64,000 nucleotides of DNA, taken from the NCBI RefSeq assembly GCF_000514775.1, contig NZ_AZWO01000008.1, forward strand, positions 145,810 to 209,809. The letters run 5' to 3'. A model generated the notes under the pieces. The model had not been told where the DNA came from and did no database searches. It was given only the letters and a program-made list of their open reading frames with translations. A program made the position numbers and the translations under genes. Positions 33,706 to 43,400 of the stretch are shown one piece after another (the stretch's first letter is position 1; each line of letters opens with the position of its first letter). This stretch comes from Salinispora pacifica CNR114. Its GTDB lineage: Bacteria; Actinomycetota; Actinomycetes; Mycobacteriales; Micromonosporaceae.

Positions 33706-34063
33706 CTCGATCTCCTCCGACAATCGAAATGCGGCCCAGTCGGGGCCGCTGCCGGAGACGTTCGTCGGGGTGCGGAGCCGTTACGGTTACCGCCGACGTT
33801 GACGGGAGCGCTGCGGGCGCTAGGGGTAGCCCTGGTCCGGAACTGTTCACCGCTGCTGCGCGCGGGTATCCGGAGCGAGAGGGGCATCCGCGATTTGCTG
33901 AGCAGGCCGGTCCCATGGCTGGCTCTCCGCGGGTCGCCGAACCGATTGATGTCGGCGAGGCGAATCCACGCCCTGGGCTCCCCTCTTGTTCGGGCGCGGA
34001 GCCGGTGGCGTTACGGCGCTACGGCAGCGTCGCCGCCTACGGGCGGACGCGAGCGTGACCAGC
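33706..34063. promoter_or_regulatory. Divergent promoter region of the transfer operons
   Basis: The 358-base gap separates the minus-strand secretion operon from the plus-strand lipoprotein operon. On the plus strand, TTGACG at 33799-33804, a 16-bp spacer and TAGGGG at 33821 form a possible promoter. No gene was recognised inside. This is the likely place for joint control of both transfer blocks. Confidence 0.4.
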
Positions 34064-34603
34064 ATGATCCGCTCCAGTCACATTCCCGCCCTACTGGCGG
34101 TCGTCTTCACGGCCGGGCTGCTCGGCGCCTGCTCGGCAACAACTCCTCAGCCTCGTCCGCAGCCGTCCGTGGCGGCGTCGACCCAGCTCGTAGATCCGTC
34201 GGTGGACTACCACGACCCGCACGCGGTGTGCGCGGCGTTCGCCGTCGCCGCGCATCGCGTGGACACCGCCGTCGACCGTGATCGCGCCGACGTCTACCGG
34301 CGGGCCGCGATGTACCTGGACGCCAGGTTGGCTGCGGCGGTGGTCGACCAGGACTCGGCGCGCCAGACCCCGCAATGGCAGGAACTGCTCAACCACCGCG
34401 CCTACACCGACGTTCAGCTCGGCCCGTACGCCGGCGACGCGCTCCCGCCCGACACCGCCGAACAGCGGCACGTCGGCGCACTCGTGACAGTGCAACCGAT
34501 TGGGCGTGACGGCTGGCGGGGCACGCTCGAACGCCACACCGTCGTGTGCGGCCTGCGGCCGAGCACGGACGGGTGGCGGATCAGCGAATACGAGATCGGC
34601 TGA
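34064..34603 (+). CDS. Lipoprotein of the conjugation module
   Basis: 179 residues. Signal peptide with lipobox LLGAC near residue 24, then a linker and a compact domain with VDYHDPHAVCAAFAVAAHRVDT and WRISEYEIG, similar to NTF2-like lipoproteins of conjugation modules. A GTG at 34055 in the same frame is an alternative start. Likely anchored outside the membrane near the channel. It is followed after 5 bases by the wall hydrolase. Confidence 0.65.
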   Translation: MIRSSHIPALLAVVFTAGLLGACSATTPQPRPQPSVAASTQLVDPSVDYHDPHAVCAAFAVAAHRVDTAVDRDRADVYRRAAMYLDARLAAAVVDQDSARQTPQWQELLNHRAYTDVQLGPYAGDALPPDTAEQRHVGALVTVQPIGRDGWRGTLERHTVVCGLRPSTDGWRISEYEIG

Positions 34604-34608
34604 TCGCG

Positions 34609-35727
34609 ATGACCGGCACGAACGGACAAGCCAGCCCGACATCGGTGCGCGCCCTCGTACTGCTGCTCACCGGCGTGGTGGCCATCGCGGCCGGTTTGGT
34701 CGCCTTCGTGGCCTCGGGCGCCGCCACCCTGCTCGCCGCGAGCCCGGCGCTGGTCGCCGCCCCCGCCAGCGGCCCACTCAACGTCGACGCCATACCGCCC
34801 CATGCGCGTTACCTCGCTCCCTGGGTGGTCCGCGCCGGATCGATCTGCCCCCAGATCACGCCGCCGATGATCGCCGCGCAGATTGACCTGGAGAGCAGTT
34901 GGCGTGCCGACGCCGTCGCCGACAACCCGCCCGAGCGCGGTGGGCCTGCCATCGGCATCGCGCAGTTCCAGCGCGGCACGTGGGCGAACTGGGGCGACGA
35001 CTACGACAACGACGGACGCAACGGGCCGGACGACCCCGAAGACGCCATCTACGCGATGGGTCGCCTGATGTGCGACCTCGTCGCGTGGGCCTCCCGCAAC
35101 ATCGCGGCGAACGTGCTGAACGGCGACCCGCTCGACATCGCCTGGGCCGGCTACTTCTGTGGCCGCAGCTGCATCGCCAACGCCGGCGGGGTACCGGCTG
35201 CAGGTAAGGCACACGACTATCCCCAGCAGGTCCGCTCCCGCATCGGCAAGTACACCCTCGAAGCAGGAGGCACCGGCGCCTGGCGCCTTCCGCTACCCGC
35301 CGACAGCTACCAACTCGTCAGCAGGTTCCGGCCGCCATCGCGGCCCAGCCACGACGGTGTCGACCTCGCCGCGGCGACCGGAACTCCGATCTACGCCGCT
35401 GCGGCTGGCGTCGTCCTGGCCGCCCGGTGCGACAGCGCGTACTGCGACCGGCCTGGAAACCCGAACCTGTCGGGCTGCGGGCTGCTGGTCAACATCAACC
35501 ACGGCAATGGCATCGCCACCCGCTACTGCCACGCCGTGCGTCTCGCCGTCTCCGCCGGCGAGCAAGTCCAGGCCGGGCAGCTCATCGGCTGGGTCGGCAG
35601 CACAGGCCGCTCCTCCGGTCCACACCTGCACTTCGAGGTCCACCGAAACGCGCCGCCGCTGACGGCTGCCAACGCGGTCGACCCGCTGTCCTGGTTGGAC
35701 TCGGTGGGGGTGCATATCCATCGATAA
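34609..35727 (+). CDS. Transglycosylase and M23 peptidase wall hydrolase
   Basis: 372 residues. A membrane anchor (about 14-45) is followed by a lysozyme-like domain: IDLESSWRADAVADN with the catalytic-type Glu, then IGIAQFQRGTW. The C-terminal part is an M23 (LytM) domain with HDGVDLA and HLHFEV, the zinc ligands. It would cut glycan and peptide of peptidoglycan locally so the transfer apparatus can cross the wall, as VirB1-type proteins do. ATG at 34609. Confidence 0.88.
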   Translation: MTGTNGQASPTSVRALVLLLTGVVAIAAGLVAFVASGAATLLAASPALVAAPASGPLNVDAIPPHARYLAPWVVRAGSICPQITPPMIAAQIDLESSWRADAVADNPPERGGPAIGIAQFQRGTWANWGDDYDNDGRNGPDDPEDAIYAMGRLMCDLVAWASRNIAANVLNGDPLDIAWAGYFCGRSCIANAGGVPAAGKAHDYPQQVRSRIGKYTLEAGGTGAWRLPLPADSYQLVSRFRPPSRPSHDGVDLAAATGTPIYAAAAGVVLAARCDSAYCDRPGNPNLSGCGLLVNINHGNGIATRYCHAVRLAVSAGEQVQAGQLIGWVGSTGRSSGPHLHFEVHRNAPPLTAANAVDPLSWLDSVGVHIHR

Positions 35728-35812
35728 GCAGGAACTCGGCATTTCCGACTTTCTTGTCGCTGGTTCCTGCTGGCGCTCCTCGCGAGCCCGGCCATTTCTG
35801 GAGGCATCACCA

Positions 35813-36445
35813 ATGTTGGTAAGTGCTTACGACTCTCAGTCCTCGCGACAGATCGCCGGCTCGATCACGGTACGGGCGGTGGGCCGAGCTGCTAATCGCA
35901 GTCATCTGGCCGAAACGCGCGTCATCGACGTCGGCGGCGGGTGGCACGCGGGCACCTGGCGTGTCGACCTACGACGGCTTGCCGACCGGGCCCGCGTGAC
36001 GGCACTCGCCCTGCGTACCCAACCCGGTGAACGCCAACTCTCCGACCACGACTGGTCGGAGATTGTGCGCGGCATCGCAGACCGTGTTGGTCTCGCGGAC
36101 CGGCCATGGGTGGCTGTGCGAACCAACCCGACCACGCTCACCCTGCTCACCGACGCCACCAACGGGCCACTGCACACCGAAGCCGCACGGGCCTATGCCC
36201 GTACGCCAGCAGTCACCTCCCGAACTACGCCCACGCATCCACGACCGGCGTCGGCAACACCCACCGCCGCTGCCGACCCGAGCACCGCCGGGACGGCCAA
36301 CCCGGAAGCTCCGCCTAATGGCGTTGCCCAGCTGAGCTTTGCGGCGCCGCCCACTGCCGCGCCGGGCGCTGCCGCTAGCTCCCCGGCCCACCAGCCCGGT
36401 GGAGCGCCGATCCACGGGGCAGTCGCCCGTCCGCACACCAGATAG
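35813..36445 (+). CDS. Small relaxase-like protein, active site absent
   Basis: 210 residues. The stretch GERQLSDHDWSEIVRGIADRVGL then PWVAVRTNPTTLTLLTD matches the helix and strand around the HUH motif of the relaxases at 4707 and 18253 (LT..EW and RWVAVRHADDHIHIVATLV), but with no histidines. The last 80 residues are proline- and alanine-rich. A good GGAGG lies about 10 bases before the ATG. It may be a DNA-binding or decoy relaxosome component. Confidence 0.55.
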   Translation: MLVSAYDSQSSRQIAGSITVRAVGRAANRSHLAETRVIDVGGGWHAGTWRVDLRRLADRARVTALALRTQPGERQLSDHDWSEIVRGIADRVGLADRPWVAVRTNPTTLTLLTDATNGPLHTEAARAYARTPAVTSRTTPTHPRPASATPTAAADPSTAGTANPEAPPNGVAQLSFAAPPTAAPGAAASSPAHQPGGAPIHGAVARPHTR

Positions 36446-36460
36446 ACGAGGGACCGCAGC

Positions 36461-36586
36461 ATGACCGTTCCGCGCCGACGACGCCATCCTCCGCAAGTCA
36501 CCGTCACGAAACAGGCCACCCCGGCCTTGGTCGGCGTCCGTGCCGCTGCCGCTGCGGCTGCGGCTGCGGCGCGGAGGTGCCCATGA
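36461..36586 (+). CDS. Small alanine-rich ORF coupled to the next gene
   Basis: 41 residues: arginine-rich start, a PPQVTVTKQATPALVGVR segment, and an alanine run. The ATG at 36461 has GAGGGA upstream, and its TGA overlaps the ATG at 36583. Coding seems likely from the site and overlap, but the peptide has no known family. Confidence 0.4.
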   Translation: MTVPRRRRHPPQVTVTKQATPALVGVRAAAAAAAAAARRCP

Positions 36587-37404
36587 CCCGCCGACCTCTT
36601 ACCCGGGACGCTGTCGCAGCGCATCTGGGCTACTACTGGGCAGATGCGTCCTGGCCGGCCCCATCGAACCTGGCCGCCTTAACGGCCGTAGCGTGGAACG
36701 AGGGGTGGAACGAGGCACCGGTCTCACCCGCCGACGATCGACAGCTGGTTGGCGTTGACTTTGTGGTCAAGGCCGTCTTCCCGCTCGGTTTCGCCTCCGG
36801 CAAGCGAGCCGGAGTCCTGGCTGTGGACGGTCACATCACCGCAGCCGCCCACGAGGCGACCGGCCGCCTCAGCGACGAGAACGACCCCGGGCGCGTCGTG
36901 CGCGGACTCCTGGACCAGTTGACGGCCGCGGCCCATGACGAAGTCCGACGTCACGACGGAGCGAGTACGGAAGCGGGAAGTAATCGTCCGTTAGGGCGGA
37001 CATTCGAGGCTGCGGCCAGCGACAACCGCGCCCGCACCAACGCGCAGCGCGCCGCAGCCGCCGCCAGCGTCGCCTGGACCCACGCCGTCAAGGACGGATG
37101 GAGACAGGCGTACTGGACCGCCAACCGCATCATCATCCCGATCCGGGACAGCAAGCTCGCTGCCACAAACGCCATCGACGGGATACCGGCCGTCGACTGG
37201 CTCGACGACCTCGCCGAGGCGGCTCGGGCGATCGCCGACGAACGGCCCGGCCAGCACCCTGCCCAGCTCGCCCGACTCGCCGGACCGGCCGAGACACCAT
37301 CGACCGCCAGCGGCGACCATGCGGCCCGCGAGGCCCCATCGGCGGCCAAGAACCACCACAACAACGGCCTGGATAAGGGCGACCGCAGGCACCGGGGGAT
37401 GTGA
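36583..37404 (+). CDS. Hypothetical protein, 273 aa
   Basis: ATG at 36583 follows GGAGG with ideal spacing. The N-terminal half alternates strands and helices with tryptophans (VAWNEGWNEAPV); a middle helical part (ASVAWTHAVKDGWRQAYW) and a disordered, basic C-terminus follow. No domain recognised. It lies 4 bases before the methylase-helicase region and is probably co-transcribed. Confidence 0.6.
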   Translation: MTRRPLTRDAVAAHLGYYWADASWPAPSNLAALTAVAWNEGWNEAPVSPADDRQLVGVDFVVKAVFPLGFASGKRAGVLAVDGHITAAAHEATGRLSDENDPGRVVRGLLDQLTAAAHDEVRRHDGASTEAGSNRPLGRTFEAAASDNRARTNAQRAAAAASVAWTHAVKDGWRQAYWTANRIIIPIRDSKLAATNAIDGIPAVDWLDDLAEAARAIADERPGQHPAQLARLAGPAETPSTASGDHAAREAPSAAKNHHNNGLDKGDRRHRGM

Positions 37405-37408
37405 TTCC

Positions 37409-40400
37409 ATGGGAAGGAAGCGCAAGGAGATAGCCGGGCAGCTGTCGTTCGACGACTACCTCTGGGCGCGTGCGTCGGAGCCGGACGACTTCGACGAGTT
37501 GGAGGTGGAAACGAGTGAACCAGTACGCAGCGCAAGCAATGAGTCACTGGAGGAGCCACCTGCCGAATCGGTATCGGCAGATCGAGGACCCGGACGAGTT
37601 CTTCACGGAACTGGGGGAGCAAATCGCCCAGCAGATCGAGGAGCTGAGCAGGACGCTGGCAGGCCCGGACCCGGAGCAGGAGACGTACCTGAGCAAGGTC
37701 GGCCGGCTCAACAACGCCAGGCTGAGCGCCGAGGGCCAGGTCCTGCGGGAGATGCTGCCCGACCCGGCAACCGACTTGAGCCCGACCCGCTAGAACCTGC
37801 CGCACCGCTACCGGGGGCTGCGCTACCGCCCCCGGTAGCGACGGCTTCACCCGACTCCACCGCACCAGACATCGCCCCCGCCCAGCGGCCGACGAACACC
37901 CCGACCGCGGCCACCGACCTGCTTGGCGAACTGGCGGACCTGCCACACCCCGCGCCGCCCGTACCCCCAATCGAGCCGGAGAACGATCCCGTTCCTTCCG
38001 TCCGCTCCTCCGGCTTTGAGTCGCACGACGCCGAGGCGGCACCGAGCGGACCGAGGTTCCGGCCCACGGAGCAGGCGGACCTTGCCCCCTCCGGGGAGGC
38101 CGCCCGAATCAAGGCGAACATCGCCGCGCTGCGGGTGCTGCGCACGCTGCAAGCCGACCAGCGGCCCGCCACCGTCGACGAGCAACAGGTACTCGCCCGC
38201 TGGTCCGGATGGGGTGCCGCCCCCGCCGTCTTCGACCCGGACCGCGACGACAGCACCTACGTGTGGGCGCGGGAGCAGCTTGCCGAATTGCTCGACGAGA
38301 CCGAGTGGCGCGCCGCGCGACGGACGACGCTCAACGCACACTACACCGACGCCTCCGTCGTCAAAGTCGTGTGGGACGCCGTGCAGCAGCTCGGCTTCAC
38401 CGGCGACGACGTACTCGAACCGGGATCCGGCAGCGGCAACTTCATCGCCTTTGCGCCGGAGCATGCGCAGATGGTCGGTGTCGAGCTGGACCCGGTCACC
38501 GCAGCCATCTCTGCGGCCCTCTACCCGGACGCCCGGATCCTCAACGAGAGCTTCGCTGACACCCGCCTTCCCACGGGTGCCTTCGATCTCGTCGTCGGAA
38601 ACGTTCCCTTTGGCAAGGTCGCGTTGACGGACCGCCGGCACAACCCTGGCGGCCATAGCATTCACGACCACTTCATGATCAAAAGCCTTCACCTGCTGCG
38701 GCCAGGCGGGCTCATGGCGGTGCTCACCTCGCATTTCAGCATGGACCGGGCGAACCCCGCGGCCCGCCGGGAGATCACCGGACTCGCCGACCTGGTCGGT
38801 GCCGTTCGGTTGCCCTCAAAGGCCATGGCGAGAGCTGCTGGCACCGATGCCGTCATGGACGTACTGATCCTGCGCCGTCGTGAGGAGGGCCGCCCCGCCA
38901 CCGCCACCCGGGAGTGGGAAACCACCCGGCGGATCACGTTGGGCGAGGATGAGGTGCGCGTCAATGGCTACTTCCTCGACCGCCCCGGGCGGGTGCTCGG
39001 CCGGCTCGGCACCGGCGGCCTTTACAGCGGGGACGAACTGGCCGTCGTCGGTGACCGCGACTGCGCCCCGGCCCTGCGCGCTGCATTGCAGGAGATCGTG
39101 GCGGAGGCGCAAGCCCAGGCGCTGACCTACAGCCCCGCCCGGCAGGCCACGCAGTCGCAGCCGATCGCGTTCGTCGCTGCGGCGGAGCAGCAGCCCGATG
39201 GCTACCTGGCGCTGCGCAAGGACGGCACGTTCACCCGGGTGATCAACGGCCAGGACGAGCCGTATGCGCCGCCGAAGACGCAAGGCGACGAACTGCGAGA
39301 GCTGCTGCGGCTGCGCAACCTCGCCATGCGGCTGCTGGAGGCGGAGGCAGCGACGCTAGACGACACCGAGGAAATCGGCCGTCTTCGTGCCCAGCTCGGC
39401 CGCCGCTACGACAGCTACGTTTCCCGGTTCGGGCCGATCAACCGCTACAACACCTACGAGACGGGCAAGGTCGACGAGGAAACCGGCGAACCGATCCTGC
39501 GGCGGGTCGCCCCCGCGCAGGGCGGATTCCGCGCCGATCCGTTCTCCAACCTCGTCTACGCCCTGGAGCGCTTCGACGAGGCATCGCAGGTCGCCTACAA
39601 GTCCGACATCTTCACCACCCGGGCGATCGCTCCTCGCGCACCGAAGCTCGGCGCGGAGACGCCCGAAGACGCCCTCGCCATCTGCCAGGACGTGTACGGC
39701 CAGATCACGCTGGAGCGGGTGGCGTGGCTGCTTGGCCTGGACCAGGAGGACGCGCGTCAGCAACTGGGCACCCTGGTCTTCGACGAGCCCGGCACCGACC
39801 GGCTCGTCCCGGCAGCGGAGTACCTGTCCGGCAACGTGCGGATCAAACTGGACCAGGCCCGCGCCGCAGCCGAGCAGGACGAGCGGTACGCGCCCAACGT
39901 CGAGGCCCTGACCGCTGTGAAGCCCGCCGACCTCACACCGGAGGAGATTCGCGTCCGGCTGGGCGCGAGCTGGGTCAGCGGCGAGACGGTGCAGCAGTTC
40001 CTGCAGGAACTCCTGGACGACCCCACCCTCGCCGTCGAACACGGCGTCGGCGCAGCCGACTGGACGGTCACCTCGAAGCGGCGCGCCACGACCCTCGCCA
40101 CAAGCACGTGGGGAACCGAGCGGAGATCCGCAGTCGACATCGCCGAGGACCTGCTGAAGCAGCGGCCCGTGCGCGTCTACGACGTCGATCCCGTCACGGA
40201 AAAACGCCGGTTGAACGCCGACGCCACACTCGCGGCCCAAACCAAAGCGACCGAAATCAACGAACGGTTCAGCGACTGGCTGTGGGGAGAGCCGCAGCGC
40301 GCCAACGCCCACCTCGCCATTTACAACGAGCGATTCAACTCGCTCGTCCTGCGCTCCTACGACGGGGCAAAGCTGACCCTGCCGGGCCTGGCACTCACCT

Positions 40401-43400
40401 TCAAACCACACCCGCACCAGTACAGCGCCGTGGCTCGGATCGTCAACGAGCCGTCGGTCGGACTCTGGCACGAAGTCGGTGCCGGAAAGACAGCGGAGAT
40501 GCTCATGGGGGCGATGGAGTTGCGTCGCCTCGGCCTGGTGCGCAAGCCGATGATCATCGTCCCGAATCACATGTTGGAGCAATTCAGCCGGGAGTTCCTC
40601 CAGCTGTACCCCCAGGCGCGGCTACTTTCCGCCAGCAGCGCGGACCTGACCGCGGACCGTCGCCGGCTGTTCCAGGCCAGGGTGACGACCGGGGCGTGGG
40701 ACGCGGTCATCATGACCCACCGCGCGTTCGAGCAGGTGGCCATGTCGCCGAAGTACCAGCGCACGTACCTGAAGTCGAAGATCGAAAAGCTGGAGCGGCG
40801 GCTGGCGTCGGCGGACGCCGCCGGTCAGAAGCGGCTCGTCAAGCAACTCGAAAGTGCCATCAGTCGGGCCGAGGAACGGATCAAGAAGAAGCTCAACACG
40901 AAGAAGGACCCCGGCCTGACGTTCGAGATGATGGGCGTCGACTACCTGTTCGTCGACGAAGGCCACCTGTTCAAGAACCTGGAGAGGCCGAGCCGAATCC
41001 CGGGCATGGGCATCCCCGGATCCAACCGGTCCACCGACCTGGACATGAAGCTGCGGTGGCTGCGCGAGACCCACAACCGGGTGGGCACCATCGCGACCGC
41101 GACCCCCGTGGCGAACTCGCTCGGCGAGGTCCACACCATGCTCATGTACCTCGCCCCGCACCTCATGCGTTCACTGAACATCGACGAGTTCGACGCCTGG
41201 GCGGCGACATTCGGCGAGACGGTCGAGGGAATCGAAGTCGTCCCCGAAGGCGGCGGCCTACGCATGAACAGCCGCTTCGCCAAGTTTTACAACGTGCCCG
41301 AGCTGCTGCGGTTGCTGCATCAGGTCGCAGACGTCAAGACAGCCGAAGACCTAGCCCTGCCCGTACCAGCGCTCAAGCAACGAGAGGACGGTCAGCGTCT
41401 GCCCCGCACGGTCGTCATACCCGCCAGCGACGGGCTGAGCGACTACCTCACCGCCCTGGTCGACCGGGCCGACAAGGTCCGGCGCGGCGACGTCGACCCC
41501 ACCGACGACAACCTGCTGAAGATCACCCACAACGGCCGCTCCGCCGCGATGGACCTGAGGTTGGTGCCACCCACGGCAGACGAGATCGCCGACGTCCTGC
41601 GCCGCTTCGAGGTCCTCGATGACGAGCCAGCCGCCGCCGTGGCGGCGAACCTCGCCGCCCTGTGGTCCCGGCAACGGCCCAACCCTTTGGACCCCACTAC
41701 TGCCGCATGGCCCGGCGAGGTGTGGCACGACGAGGGCGAGACGCTGTGGTCGGGACAGTTCGACCACGCCACGGAACAGGCCCTGCTGCACCTCTCCGAC
41801 AGCCACGACTGGAGCGCCGGCACGCTTTCGAGCAGCCAGATCCTTGACACGCTGACCAACTACGCCGGGCTCGGTGACCCCGACGTCCGGCAGCGGGTGG
41901 CCGAGCACCTGATCGACCACTGGGCGACCGAGCCACCGTACGCGCAAGCCGGAAGGAGCGTTATCTGGCCCAACAGCGTTGAGGACGCCACCGGCCGCGT
42001 GGTCTGGAGCGGAAGCCTGCCACACACCCTCAGGCAGGCCCTCGCCTTCGCACACCTGGAGGCAGACGCCGGTCATCCCGTGACCGCGGACCAGCTCGCC
42101 GGGCTGATGGACACCTACGACCGCCTCGCGGACCCGGCGATCCGCCAGCGGCTCGCGGGCGAACTCGCCAGCCTCTGGAGCGAGCAGCCTCCACCAGGAC
42201 CACACGTCGGCGACGACGGGCAACGGGCGGCGGCGACGGCATGGCCAGGTCCAGTCGTCGCTCCGCCTGGGCTGCTGTGGTCCGGGCCGTTCAGCGAGGA
42301 AGTCCAGTCCGCGCTGCTCGCCATCCGCGGCATAGACCCCGAAGCGCCGAGCAAACTGGCCGCCGCGGCGGAGACCATCGCCCGCGTGTACGCCGAACAC
42401 CGCGACGACATCTTCAGCGACAGCGACGGCCAACCCCATCCGCGTCCCGGTGCGCTTCAGATCGTCTTCAGCGACCTCGGCGTACCGGCGGCCGGCTGGA
42501 ACGCCTATGACGAGCTGCGAGAGCAGCTCGTTGCTCGTGGCGTGCCCCGAGGGCAGATCCGGTTCATGCATGAGGCCGGCAACGACGCGGAGAAAGCGGC
42601 CCTGTTCGCCGCCGCCCGCGACGGACGCATCAGCGTCCTGATCGGCAGCACCGAGAAAATGGGTGTCGGCACGAACGTGCAGCAGCGCGCGGTCGCCCTG
42701 CACCACCTGGACTGCCCGTGGCGGCCAGCGGACCTCCAACAAAGAGAAGGCAGGATCCTCCGACAGGGCAACCAGAACGCTGAAGTCGAGATCATCCGAT
42801 ACGTCACCGAAGGCTCCTTCGATGGGTTCATGTGGCAGACGGTGGCGAGAAAGGCCGAGTTCATCGCGCAACTCATGCGCGGCCGGCTCGACGTCCGCGA
42901 AATCGAGGACATCGGCGACGCCGCGCTGTCATACAACGAAGTGAAAGCGCTGGCGACCGGCAACCCTCTGCTGCTCGACCAGGCCGCACTGCAAGCAGAA
43001 GCGACCAAATTGGAGCGCATGGAGCGCTCGCACCACCGGGAACGCGATCGGATGGCCTGGGTCCGGCGCGAACGTGAACAGGACATCACGATCCTGCGAA
43101 CCGAGATCGAGGAAGCCACCGCAGCTCGCGCCCGTCGCATCGACACGAGCGGAGACAAGTTCCGCATCACCGTGCTCGGTCAGAGCACCGGAGAGCGCAA
43201 GCAGGGCAACCTCCTCCTACGCGACGCGCTCAAGGCGCTCACCGCCCCGCCCCCGCGCGGCGAGCAGGAGGTCGCCACCATCGGTGGATTCCACGTCGTC
43301 GCCGAACATCGGTGGATCGAGGCCCAGAACCGGCGCCTGCTGTACGTCAGCCTGCCCGACCTGCCCCGAGCCGAGTTCGCTCTCTCGCCAGCCGAGCTGG

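Noticed and set aside
39724..41622. Second long plus-strand frame inside the methylase-helicase
   Set aside because: Arginine- and proline-rich with no similarity; the helicase motifs are in the other frame.
41351..42871. Long minus-strand frame inside the helicase
   Set aside because: Antisense shadow of conserved helicase motifs, no site for translation.
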